Assembly (NCBI GenBank): GCA_045589955.1
Contig: JAZNQD010000009.1
Coordinates: forward strand, 124,001 to 188,000
Length of the DNA: 64,000 bases
Direction: 5' to 3'
Origin: CAJGCS01 sp045589955
Lineage (GTDB): Bacteria; Bacillota_I; Bacilli_A; ML615J-28; CAG-313
Shown: positions 50,469-59,449 of the stretch, piece by piece
How the letters are laid out: each line of letters begins with the position of its first letter
Position numbering within the stretch: the stretch's first letter is position 1
The notes under the pieces: model-generated
Told to the model about the DNA's origin: nothing
Seen by the model: only the letters and a program-made list of their open reading frames with translations
Database searches by the model: none
Made by a program: the position numbers and the translations under genes

Positions 50469-52028
50469 TTAATTTACACCTTTGAATGGAATATAATACG
50501 TTTCTTGAGAACCCGCTACAACATTTGGTGTGTATGTATCATCTTTATCTAGATTAAAACTAAAATGTGTCTGTCCGTTTGTCATTGGTGCTGTTGCACC
50601 TGCAGGAATACTTCCGTTTATATATCCATAAATCGCGGATGAACCACTACCATAACATCTGCCCATTACACAACATTTACAAGGTGCTGTCCACGTCTGA
50701 TTTACCGTAAATGTAATTGCAACTTTCGCATTATAATCTGGCATACCTAAGCCAACAATATACTCATTGCTTAACTCTGCCATTCTTGTTAAAACACCGC
50801 TTGCGTTTATAATATTGGCATCTTGGATTGTTTCACCAACATAAAAGTAAAGATATAGATCATTGTTAGCTAATACTAATCCTGATTTTTCCAGGTCTGT
50901 GGTTAAACCGATGATTTTATCATTACCCCAACGAGAATAAGAATCCTTACTAGCACTTGAACCTACATCTGCGCCAAAAGAGTTATTTGCTGGCTTTAAT
51001 GCGTTACCGCCTGCATCACTACCATTCCAATCTACTGAAGAGGTTATATTACAATCACTTGAACCATCTGTTATTCCAATACCTATACCATTACCGATAA
51101 CAGCATTGCTACTCGCAAGTTTTACTTTAGTGGGTAATCTGAAAGTTATATCTGTTGTGTTGATAATAAAATCTGTATCAGTATATTCTTCTGTGCTTAA
51201 CTTAACAGACACACCTTCTTTTGTTTCTGTTCCATTATAAATTCTTAATAACAATTCATAAACGGCGAGATATGTAGTACCATTATAGAATGTACCATTA
51301 CTTAACAACCAAGAAGCATTACTCAATTCGTATTCGGACCATTTATAGTCTAACAATGAGAATGGATTATTAAGCTCAATTTCTCTTGTTACATCAACTG
51401 TTTCTTCAACGCCGGTTGCTACTTGAATAAAGTACGGGTATTGGATAGCCTCTTGTTGAACTGGAGCATTGTCTTGATATGCTGATGAACTACGAGAAGC
51501 ATCGAAGGACCAATCTCTCATTCTATTTACTGAGGTAGCTCCCTGCCACATAGCGCCATTATAAGCAGAGTCATTTACAATAGCACCACTTGCAGAACTT
51601 TGTGAGATATCTCCGGTGACGGTAGCGGTAATATTTGGTAAACTCTCGGCCTTAATGCTTCCTATTAGAGATAAATCTTGTAAACCATTAATGTTTACTA
51701 CTTTAGGAAGTCTGATGGTGCCTAATTCATCATCAATAACAAACTTACCACACTGACCTAGTTTAGAGTTAGTAACTTCCGCTTGCCAGTTTTCCTCAGA
51801 AGTAACTAAACTTGGATATAAAGCTGATCTTTCTTTTACCCAAGATGTAAAGCTTTCAAATTGAGATTGGCTAATTACTTGACCATTTAAGTAACGTCTT
51901 TTATTCTGAGTCTCATCAATACCCAATGGAGCGAAACCTATATCGCCTACTTCAAGACCACCACCGCTACCACTATCGGTATTTTTATTAACAGTGGCTA
52001 TAATTGTATTACCTACTCTAATAGTCAT
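50469..52028 (-). CDS. Tail-fibre/receptor-binding protein
   Basis: A 519-residue protein. An N-terminal anchor (MTIRVGNTIIATV) is followed by a domain shared with the product of 52408-54426 (DETQNKRRYLNGQVISQSQF, GQCGKFVIDDE.GTIRLPK, ASRSSS.YQDNAPVQQEAIQYPYFIQVA) and a second domain beginning ELNNPF. Variable C-terminal domains would meet the host surface; this one has a Cys-rich APCKCCVMGRC segment near residue 433. It ends in YYIPFKGVN, like its paralogue. Last gene of the fibre array. Confidence 0.82.
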   Translation of the reverse strand: MTIRVGNTIIATVNKNTDSGSGGGLEVGDIGFAPLGIDETQNKRRYLNGQVISQSQFESFTSWVKERSALYPSLVTSEENWQAEVTNSKLGQCGKFVIDDELGTIRLPKVVNINGLQDLSLIGSIKAESLPNITATVTGDISQSSASGAIVNDSAYNGAMWQGATSVNRMRDWSFDASRSSSAYQDNAPVQQEAIQYPYFIQVATGVEETVDVTREIELNNPFSLLDYKWSEYELSNASWLLSNGTFYNGTTYLAVYELLLRIYNGTETKEGVSVKLSTEEYTDTDFIINTTDITFRLPTKVKLASSNAVIGNGIGIGITDGSSDCNITSSVDWNGSDAGGNALKPANNSFGADVGSSASKDSYSRWGNDKIIGLTTDLEKSGLVLANNDLYLYFYVGETIQDANIINASGVLTRMAELSNEYIVGLGMPDYNAKVAITFTVNQTWTAPCKCCVMGRCYGSGSSAIYGYINGSIPAGATAPMTNGQTHFSFNLDKDDTYTPNVVAGSQETYYIPFKGVN

Positions 52029-52042
52029 TTTATTTTATCTCT

Positions 52043-52405
52043 TTATAAACTTTCTTCTTCTGGATATGGATAATTTTCTTCGATATAAGCCGTAACTTCA
52101 GCATCAAGGGCCAAATAAGCTTGTTCATCTTCTTCAGTCCAAGTATTATTAGCTTGTTTACGCATACGAGCAATAGTCTTATTATCAATATTTGCTTGAC
52201 GATAAGCTACACGTAAAGCCTCTATTTCTTCATATGTTAATTCTGGCTTTATTGGTGCAAATCCTTCTAAATACCAAGAACCATTGTAAGCTTGTTCTAC
52301 ATCCATTTCAGTCATACCAATAGACTGATAAAATTTTGAGTTAGTACCTAAACCAACTTCACAAGCCTTTGTTTCTTCATTTACGATTTTTGCATATTTT
52401 TTCAT
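52043..52405 (-). CDS. Small acidic protein between fibres, possible tail-fibre assembly factor
   Basis: A 120-residue acidic protein. The segments NGSWYLEGFAPIKPELTYEEIEALR and AYIEENYPYPEE resemble the small assembly proteins that follow fibre genes in many phages. It lies between two paralogous fibres, with gaps of 14 and 2 bases. Chaperone function is inferred. Confidence 0.6.
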   Translation of the reverse strand: MKKYAKIVNEETKACEVGLGTNSKFYQSIGMTEMDVEQAYNGSWYLEGFAPIKPELTYEEIEALRVAYRQANIDNKTIARMRKQANNTWTEEDEQAYLALDAEVTAYIEENYPYPEEESL

Positions 52406-52407
52406 TT

Positions 52408-54426
52408 TTAATTAACTCCTTTTAATGGGGCATAATAGCAATAGTTAATTGTACCTACACCTTGAATGTTAATTACTCTACCTTTATCAATAATAGCAGT
52501 TGCAGAACAAATTTTAGATTGTGTATTTGTATTATCATTTCGGCTAATCCAATCACCAGATTTTTTATCAATAATACTAGCTACACAATTTCCTGTAGAT
52601 TGAGCTGAGATATGTACAAAGCAATCATAAGGGGCTGTCCAATCTAACGCAGTTCCAGAAGTAATATTAATGCTCACCTTGGAATCATAGTCTGGTATGC
52701 CCCAACCGACAACCGTTTCTCTGTCAGCAGAACTATTCTTCATAATTGCGTTGGTAAGCACATTACTAGCAGCGATAACATTTGCATCTTGAATAGTTTC
52801 ACCAACGTAGAAGTAGAGTGAACCATTACCCTTACAAACTGTATAACTTATGTAGGTGTATGAATTACCTCCTTCACTGTGAACCAATGTTCCTTTTGGC
52901 AATACTGGAGATGTGTACACATTATACCCGGTATCATGTTGCCATAAAGTAAAAGTTTTTCCATCTGGTCTTGTCACAAGAACTTTAGCGTCATCAGACC
53001 CACTTTCGCTGTAACCAGTGCACCACACAATAGCATTACAAGGTAACGTAAAGTCAGTACCCCAAGTTTTTCCTATATCTGTATTTGATATTTTATCTTC
53101 ACTACCATTTAATAACGGCAATCTGAACGTTGTATCTGCTGTATTGATAACATAATCATAGTCATCATAGGTATCTGTACTGACTTTAACAGAAACACCC
53201 TTGACAATTTCAGTTCCATTGTAAATCTTTAACAACCATTCATAAAAGCTTACATAAATTGCTCCGCTATGAAAAGAGCCATTAGAGATCAACCAAGAAG
53301 CGTTGTTAGGCTCGCTTTCAAAGTATTGCGACATACCTAAAAAGAATGGATTATTAAGCTCAATCTCGCGAGTTATATCAACACTGTCTTCTGAACCCTT
53401 GGCCACTTGGATAAAGTATGGGTATTGGATAGCTTCTTGTTGAACAGGAGCATTGTCTTGGTAGGTTGATGAACTGCGGGAAGCGTCAAACTTCATTTTA
53501 TAACCAGAACCGCTTGCTCCACTAACATAATTTGACACAAACTGTTCATCTATATAAAAAGCACCTGTCCTTTCACCCCCAGAGGCATAGCCCGCTGTTT
53601 CTCTTGGGGTAAAACTACCAGTAATATTCGGTAAACTCTCAGTCTTAGTACTTCCCATCAAAGCTAAATCTTGTAAACCATTAATATTTATAACTTTAGG
53701 CAAACGGATAGTACCGGCTTCATCATCAATCACAAATTTACCGCATTGTCCTAAGACTGAATTTGTTACTTCAGCTTGCCAATTTTCTTCTGTTGCTGCA
53801 AGGTTAGGGTTTAATTGAATAACAGCTTTAATTCTATCTGTGAAAGATACGAATTGTGATTGACTAATGACTTGACCGTTTAAATAGCGTCTTTTATTTT
53901 GTGTTTCATCGATTCCAAAAGGCGCAATACCAATATCACCAATTTCTAAACCACCAGAACTTTCACCTGAAATATCAATTACACCGTCTTTAGTAAAATA
54001 AACTGTATTTTCATCTTTTGTTTCAACAGCTTCATAATCTTCTTCTGAACCTAACCATAATTTAATATTAGCGTTCGGATCATTTTGGTTTATGAGTGAA
54101 ATAGCTTGTAGTGTATTTTCTGCAGTTTTTATAATTGTTTGATCGTCTGGAGTACCTGCTTTTGCTAATTCTTGTTGTAAATCGGTTTGTTCTGCGATAT
54201 TACCTGTAATTTTACCCCATTCTGGTTTTGTTTGAGTATTACTGATTACGCCGTCTACAATTTCTATACCTGTACCAGCACTTAACTTAGATTGTACATT
54301 TAAATCGTCAAGAGTTATTTCTCCTGATAATTCAATACCATCAATTTTAGGCTTATTTTCTAGTAAATCATAATTGCGTGTACCTTGCGTATTGGCTATG
54401 ATTTGTTTACCTTGTCTAATGGTCAT
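52408..54426 (-). CDS. Tail-fibre/receptor-binding protein (paralogue)
   Basis: A 672-residue protein. It begins MTIRQGKQIIANTQG, then NYDLLENKPKIDGIELSGEITLDDL, a shaft motif common in phage fibres, then the DETQNKRRYLNGQVI, IRLPKV.NINGLQDL and ELNNPF domains shared with 50469-52028. The C-terminal receptor region differs from that of its paralogue apart from the final Tyr-rich PLKGVN. It is the first gene after a GTTCTA-type promoter element. Confidence 0.83.
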   Translation of the reverse strand: MTIRQGKQIIANTQGTRNYDLLENKPKIDGIELSGEITLDDLNVQSKLSAGTGIEIVDGVISNTQTKPEWGKITGNIAEQTDLQQELAKAGTPDDQTIIKTAENTLQAISLINQNDPNANIKLWLGSEEDYEAVETKDENTVYFTKDGVIDISGESSGGLEIGDIGIAPFGIDETQNKRRYLNGQVISQSQFVSFTDRIKAVIQLNPNLAATEENWQAEVTNSVLGQCGKFVIDDEAGTIRLPKVININGLQDLALMGSTKTESLPNITGSFTPRETAGYASGGERTGAFYIDEQFVSNYVSGASGSGYKMKFDASRSSSTYQDNAPVQQEAIQYPYFIQVAKGSEDSVDITREIELNNPFFLGMSQYFESEPNNASWLISNGSFHSGAIYVSFYEWLLKIYNGTEIVKGVSVKVSTDTYDDYDYVINTADTTFRLPLLNGSEDKISNTDIGKTWGTDFTLPCNAIVWCTGYSESGSDDAKVLVTRPDGKTFTLWQHDTGYNVYTSPVLPKGTLVHSEGGNSYTYISYTVCKGNGSLYFYVGETIQDANVIAASNVLTNAIMKNSSADRETVVGWGIPDYDSKVSINITSGTALDWTAPYDCFVHISAQSTGNCVASIIDKKSGDWISRNDNTNTQSKICSATAIIDKGRVINIQGVGTINYCYYAPLKGVN

Positions 54427-54456
54427 TTGTTAATATTCCTTACCTAATATATAAAC

Positions 54457-54470
54457 TAATTTATAGAACT
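54457..54470 (-). promoter_or_regulatory. Candidate phage promoter (AGTTCTATAAATTA)
   Basis: On the minus strand AAAAGTTCTATAAATTAG stands about 38 bases before the ATG of 52408-54426, in the only sizable gap of the fibre array. It could give the last three genes their own transcript. Confidence 0.5.
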
Positions 54471-54529
54471 TTTAAGAATGTGATTAAAGCTATGATTTAG
54501 TGATTATCTAACACTATTGATAAATACAT

Positions 54530-55405
54530 TTACTTAAATTGATATAATGTAGATGATCCATTGCATATCGTCGGTATAGCGATAAGTGTATTTGTTGTTT
54601 GAGCGACTTGTGGGGTTAATTTAGTTATATTTCCAGATGCGGTTGTAAATTCAGCTATTTTAGTATAAGGCCAATATTCTGAATTTTCAAAATTAAAGTT
54701 TGTAGCTCTATCATAAGAATATACGCGTATACCAGATGTTTTTGTACCATCGAATCCTAAAATATAATTGTTGTTACCATATGAGCTTAAATCACGAATT
54801 ACAATATCATTAGCTGTCCAATTAATGTTTTTATAAATCGTTCCATCATAACCGTTTGGTATTAAGCCTTTAGTACCAGATATTAAGAAAACTGCACCAC
54901 CGAGATACCCACACCAATCAAATACTTGTTTTACTTTACTAAATTTTTCTTCTGAATTACCTTCTACAATACCGAGTGGAAAGCTGTATTGTCTTGTCCA
55001 TGTTGTGCCACTGGCTGGTGAGTACATTATTTTATTTTCAGTCAAATTAAAATGTACTTGACTTTCGCCTTTAATACCTGCAATACTGCCAGTTGATGAT
55101 GATGTTTCTGCTATTAATATTGTTGAAATACGGTCTTCTTCTGGGTGATAAAATACAAAATAATCACCAGCAGCATCGTTAGTCGCCGCTCTAGTACAAT
55201 CTACAGTATTTTGATGCTTTTCAAATGTATTTGCTCCGTTTGGTCTATAAAAAACACTATTTGCGTGTAAAGTTAATACACCCTCTGCATTTACACTTAA
55301 ATTTATTGTTTTTGGTGTATAGGTAAAGCAATTCGTTCTTCCAGGACAGAAAAACACACTATATTCACTATCTTTTATTTTGTTTTGACCTATATAGAGA
55401 GGCAT
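54530..55405 (-). CDS. Short tail-fibre/receptor-binding protein
   Basis: A 291-residue protein starting MPLYIGQNKIKDSEY, a typical short fibre anchor. It shares with 55965-57269 the blocks LTL.A.S..Y.PNG, YFVFYHPEED/YYVLYLYNEN, IV.GN...KFS and GTKGLIPNG/GIKGLIPNG, so the two have related head domains on different anchors. No shaft repeats are present. Confidence 0.72.
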   Translation of the reverse strand: MPLYIGQNKIKDSEYSVFFCPGRTNCFTYTPKTINLSVNAEGVLTLHANSVFYRPNGANTFEKHQNTVDCTRAATNDAAGDYFVFYHPEEDRISTILIAETSSSTGSIAGIKGESQVHFNLTENKIMYSPASGTTWTRQYSFPLGIVEGNSEEKFSKVKQVFDWCGYLGGAVFLISGTKGLIPNGYDGTIYKNINWTANDIVIRDLSSYGNNNYILGFDGTKTSGIRVYSYDRATNFNFENSEYWPYTKIAEFTTASGNITKLTPQVAQTTNTLIAIPTICNGSSTLYQFK

Positions 55406-55407
55406 TA

Positions 55408-55596
55408 TTATTCCTTCACAAAATAAAATATGCCTTCAACAGGATTTTCTGGCAAAGCCTCTACGATTTGAAATCTTGCATTTATGATTTCATTAATAGA
55501 AGTATCTATATTGGTTAAATCTGATCGGGCTAATGTATCTACGAAAGATAAACTCTCTCCATCAGAATTTATTTTTAACGATTTGATTTCAGTCAT
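55408..55596 (-). CDS. Free-standing fibre N-terminal anchor domain
   Basis: A 62-residue protein whose start, MTEIKSLKINSDGESLSFVD, aligns with MAGIKSLKIGNTGEPLEFID of the fibre 55965-57269, but it stops after a short helix and NPVEGIFYFVKE. It may be a baseplate adaptor working on its own, or the remnant of a fibre that lost its distal part. The start overlaps no other gene and the codons look normal. Confidence 0.65.
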   Translation of the reverse strand: MTEIKSLKINSDGESLSFVDTLARSDLTNIDTSINEIINARFQIVEALPENPVEGIFYFVKE

Positions 55597-55604
55597 GGCA
55601 GTAT

Positions 55605-55955
55605 TTATTCTTTATACGGAAATCTCTCTTTTATCTCGGCCACTTTATTTTGAATGGCTTTTATAAGTTCTTCTTCTTCACCCTCTTCAAACAAGTTAAA
55701 AGTCTTTTTACGGTTATATTCTGACATAAGAGGGTCAACTTCACGAGCATAAACAATGGCACGAGATTGTTTTATTTCTTCTATTTGTTGTTCGTAAGGT
55801 ACCTCACAAACATATTCTCCATTGTGTAAGAAATATGTCTTATCGGTTTCTTCTATTCTATCTAAATGAAGACCTATTACTCTTGTTAATTTTGATAATT
55901 GTTCTCTATTGTCAGCTACTAAAGCTATTTTATCGTTTTGATAACCTAAAAGCAT
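55605..55955 (-). CDS. Small fibre-associated protein (possible assembly factor)
   Basis: A 116-residue protein. The C-terminal half, with AREVDPLMSEYNRKKTFN, a Glu-rich stretch and KERFPYKE, looks like small fibre-assembly proteins that carry a DPL and an acidic helix before a Pro-Tyr end. It follows the fibre gene 55965-57269 by nine bases. Function is inferred from context. Confidence 0.6.
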   Translation of the reverse strand: MLLGYQNDKIALVADNREQLSKLTRVIGLHLDRIEETDKTYFLHNGEYVCEVPYEQQIEEIKQSRAIVYAREVDPLMSEYNRKKTFNLFEEGEEEELIKAIQNKVAEIKERFPYKE

Positions 55956-55964
55956 TTTCGTTTC

Positions 55965-57269
55965 CTATGAGCTAAACTCTATTTTTGTGGCGTATATAAT
56001 ATGACAACCATATACATCTGATGAATCAAGATTATGATTAAATGTAAATTTTGTTCCTCTTTTTATTGGTAAAAATATACTTTGTCTATATTCCCCTTTT
56101 TTTTCGGAAGATATAACAGTATCATAATGATTAGTAGCACCTGATAATTCATTACCTATAGTTTGTAATTGAATATATTTGTTTTCTGAACCATTTACAG
56201 ATACATAAATCCAACAATCTTCATTTGCAGTATATATAGTTCCTGATGAACCTATACTAAAATAGTTAAAATATTCTGAAGGCATAGATAAACCATTTAC
56301 ATTGTTTTGTTCTAATGCCGTGAATGGGTATTTAATGTACAAATAATCTAAATTATATTGGTCATCATATTTTTCATAAACAGCATCTCCGATATAAACA
56401 CCTTGATATGTTCTATTTGTAAAAAGGGTGTTCATGTTTAAATTATGTGAAACATTATAAAGATGGTTAGTGGCACCTGCTAAAATTATATCATCATTTG
56501 ATAAGAATATTTTTACTTTTGTATAACCTGATGGTGATGATTTAACTAATACTTTTTCAATATTTAATATGTCATTTTTTAATGTACCATCTTCGTTTCT
56601 ACCATTAGGTATTAATCCTTTTATACCTGGTGTTACAAAAATTGTATTTCCAAAATGACATACTCCCCTATCAAATAAATCATTTCTTGATGGTATTTGT
56701 GAAAATTTATTGCTTGCGTTACCGATGCAAATTGCTAATGGTAACGAATATGTTCCGATGGATGATTCACTGTTTTCTTTACGAATAATATTAAGAGATT
56801 CGTTATAATATAACATATTAGTATGTATTTCCGTATCCGAACCACTCAAACAATTAAAAAAAAGAGTACTCTTTATTGACCATTCGTTGTTTTCATTATA
56901 TAAATACAAAACATAATAATCATTATTTCCAATGGAACTAATTGATAAATCGTTTTCCGTGACAATCACATCGAACTTTGGAGTTGTACCATCTTCTTCA
57001 AATCCATTGGGAACATAAACTTTACTACCCGCTTTCAAAGTTAAAGTACCATTGCTGAGCTCAAATTTAATATCACGTGGAATTTCTGTTATGCAGTTAG
57101 TAATATTGGTGTAATTAACAGCTGTTGCAATGTCCTGTTTGATATCTAATGAGGTATCAATGCTTTCGACTTGCTCACGTGTTTCTTCAATTTGTGTACG
57201 TGATACTTGGTCTATAAATTCTAATGGTTCGCCTGTATTACCTATTTTTAATGATTTTATACCAGCCAT
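55965..57269 (-). CDS. Tail-fibre/receptor-binding protein
   Basis: A 434-residue protein with the anchor MAGIKSLKIGNTGEPLEF, a short helical neck (RTQIEETREQVESIDTSLD) and a head related to 54530-55405 (PGIKGLIPNG near residue 218). Several Cys occur in the head. It lies four bases after the upstream fibre gene. Confidence 0.78.
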   Translation of the reverse strand: MAGIKSLKIGNTGEPLEFIDQVSRTQIEETREQVESIDTSLDIKQDIATAVNYTNITNCITEIPRDIKFELSNGTLTLKAGSKVYVPNGFEEDGTTPKFDVIVTENDLSISSIGNNDYYVLYLYNENNEWSIKSTLFFNCLSGSDTEIHTNMLYYNESLNIIRKENSESSIGTYSLPLAICIGNASNKFSQIPSRNDLFDRGVCHFGNTIFVTPGIKGLIPNGRNEDGTLKNDILNIEKVLVKSSPSGYTKVKIFLSNDDIILAGATNHLYNVSHNLNMNTLFTNRTYQGVYIGDAVYEKYDDQYNLDYLYIKYPFTALEQNNVNGLSMPSEYFNYFSIGSSGTIYTANEDCWIYVSVNGSENKYIQLQTIGNELSGATNHYDTVISSEKKGEYRQSIFLPIKRGTKFTFNHNLDSSDVYGCHIIYATKIEFSS

Positions 57270-57273
57270 TTAT

Positions 57274-59421
57274 TTATTCCTTGATGAGCTCTACAGTTAA
57301 ATTACCTTCTGCATCAACGCTCGTAGTTAAATGCATATTATTTATAATATCTTGCAAATCTGCTATTTGATTAGTAAGAGAAGCGATCATATTATTAACT
57401 TCGTCTTTAGTATACAAACCTAATTCAGATGGTGTTTTGTTTCCAACTAATTCAACGCCGGCAACAGATGGTTTATTTTTTAATTGATTATAATCGTCAG
57501 TAAAGACGCCATCTGACGCATCATCGTCCGTAACAAAATATGTAATTGAGTCATTGTATTCACCTAACGCTTCGTATTCTGCGAGTGTGCCTTTCCATAA
57601 AGAAGCGTTGATATAGTTACTAGAAGTTACTACATTATCTGGAGTATCTACTATTTTGGCATCTACTTCTTCTTTAGTATAAATTGTATCTTTTAAGTAT
57701 TGTACGTTAGGGATACTTTTATTTGTTGTTACCTGTAAATGTTCTGGTCCGATTAATTCAGCGTTAACAGAAGCAATATCAAATTTAAGAGTAGTTTTTG
57801 TATTTGTAACTTCAGCCGAAATTGCAGCTTCTGCTAACTCTGTTTGTGGATTTATGAATGAAAGTGTACCAATGTTAGCATATTGTTCAGTGTCACCGGA
57901 TTCACCAGATTCATTGATGTCAGCTATATTTAATTTAATATTAACAGCATCACTTATTGTTTGTGGTACTATAAATTCATTGTCTTTATTTGTTTTAGCA
58001 AACACTGAGGTATCTGTATCGTTTAAGAATAATTCGTTTGCTTCATCTTTAGTATATACGTCTGATTTATTAGCTTTTGTATTAAGTAAAATGTTTACTT
58101 CTTGCTTATCGGCTTTAGTATTAAGTGAAGTATCGATTTCTTCTTTTGTATATGTGTTTGCAATGCCAGTTTCTAAAGCGTTTAATTTATCTGCGGTGAT
58201 AGTAGAATTAACGGCTTCTAATTGTTCAGCAGTTAACTTGTCTTGTTTAGTGTTTAAAGCATTATCAATTTCAACTGTATTGTAAGCGTCAGTAATGCCA
58301 TAACCTGCTAAAGTATCGGCTTGAGTAGCTTTAGTTGCAATTTCTGTATTTAATTCTTCTAAGTTTGTATTTACAGATGCTAACAGATTATCTACTTCAT
58401 CTTTAGTGTATGCGTTTTCAATACCATAACCTAAAAGAGTAGTAGCATTATCAGCTTTTGTTAATTTTAAAGTTTCTATTTCTTGGTTAGTGGTATTGAG
58501 ATTTGTTTGAAGAGTGTCAATATTAGTATTTGTATTTGCTAATTGCTTTACTACAACTACACTAGTTTCAGATGTACCTTCTGTTATTTCTTCGTCTGTT
58601 GCTAATTTTGTTAAACCCAAAACGCTTGTGGTTGCTGCTGGTATTTCTTTCCAATTTGCTACTGTGCCATCTGTAGTTAAGAATTTGCCTTCATTTCCTG
58701 GTTGAAGTGGTAAAGAATCTTTTTCTGCAATTTTTACATCAACTTCGCTCTTAGTATAGGCATCAGTAATATTATAACCAGCGAGTGTTGTTGCTTTATC
58801 TGCTTTTTCATCGTCTAATCTTGCAACATCTTCATTTAAATCTGTATTAGTAGCGTAGTCGCCTGCTGGTTGTATACCTAATTGAGCTAAACTTCTGTTT
58901 CCGATTAATTCAACACCATTAATTTGTGGCTTATTGTTAATTAATTCATAGTCACGCTCATTTGGTTGATAGTCACCAGTAAAGATAACGACTTCAGTTT
59001 TTACACCTGGTTCAAAGCTTTTTGATAAGATTATTGCATTTTTAGCTTCGTTTAAATTAAATTCGCTCGATAAAATCTGAGTATTTTCAATATTTATATA
59101 AAAGATATTAGATTTACTTAATACTGTCATACCAAGTGGGATTATATTGCTTTCTTCTTCAAAAGTGTATGCAATACGATACTGTGTCATAGCACCACCA
59201 CCAACAGCAATCCATCTTGTATCACCACCGTCAGCAGTAGGTAATATGTTGATGTTATCCATTGGTAATGTAGAATTTCGTTCAAAACGATAAATACGGT
59301 TATTTTCTTTTACGACTACGAATTCGCCACCTGTTTTATTGTTATAACCAGTAATGGCAGATAAGTATTGTATCTGTCTAAATCCTAATCCAGTTAAATA
59401 CGAAGATACTTTAGTTTGCAT
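57274..59421 (-). CDS. Long trimeric tail-fibre shaft protein with YTK-E-D repeats
   Basis: A 715-residue protein. The N-terminal domain (about 1-155, FRQIQYLSAITGYNNKTGG) is followed by NYELINNKPQINGVELIGNRSL and then at least six copies of an (A/V/I/L)YTK-x-E-(V/I/A)-(D/N) unit, often preceded by GYGI or GYNI. Such repeats form the alternating helical shaft of trimeric fibres. The C-terminus has a second NKPS-x-AGVELVGNK block and a final coiled coil. A long side or central fibre is likely. Confidence 0.82.
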   Translation of the reverse strand: MQTKVSSYLTGLGFRQIQYLSAITGYNNKTGGEFVVVKENNRIYRFERNSTLPMDNINILPTADGGDTRWIAVGGGAMTQYRIAYTFEEESNIIPLGMTVLSKSNIFYINIENTQILSSEFNLNEAKNAIILSKSFEPGVKTEVVIFTGDYQPNERDYELINNKPQINGVELIGNRSLAQLGIQPAGDYATNTDLNEDVARLDDEKADKATTLAGYNITDAYTKSEVDVKIAEKDSLPLQPGNEGKFLTTDGTVANWKEIPAATTSVLGLTKLATDEEITEGTSETSVVVVKQLANTNTNIDTLQTNLNTTNQEIETLKLTKADNATTLLGYGIENAYTKDEVDNLLASVNTNLEELNTEIATKATQADTLAGYGITDAYNTVEIDNALNTKQDKLTAEQLEAVNSTITADKLNALETGIANTYTKEEIDTSLNTKADKQEVNILLNTKANKSDVYTKDEANELFLNDTDTSVFAKTNKDNEFIVPQTISDAVNIKLNIADINESGESGDTEQYANIGTLSFINPQTELAEAAISAEVTNTKTTLKFDIASVNAELIGPEHLQVTTNKSIPNVQYLKDTIYTKEEVDAKIVDTPDNVVTSSNYINASLWKGTLAEYEALGEYNDSITYFVTDDDASDGVFTDDYNQLKNKPSVAGVELVGNKTPSELGLYTKDEVNNMIASLTNQIADLQDIINNMHLTTSVDAEGNLTVELIKE

Positions 59422-59449
59422 TCTTTTTTCCTATAATTCGTAATATAAT

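Noticed and set aside
57854..58285. Plus-strand open frame inside the YTK-repeat fibre gene
   Set aside because: It is a Ser/Val-rich shadow of the repeat region, with no ribosome site.
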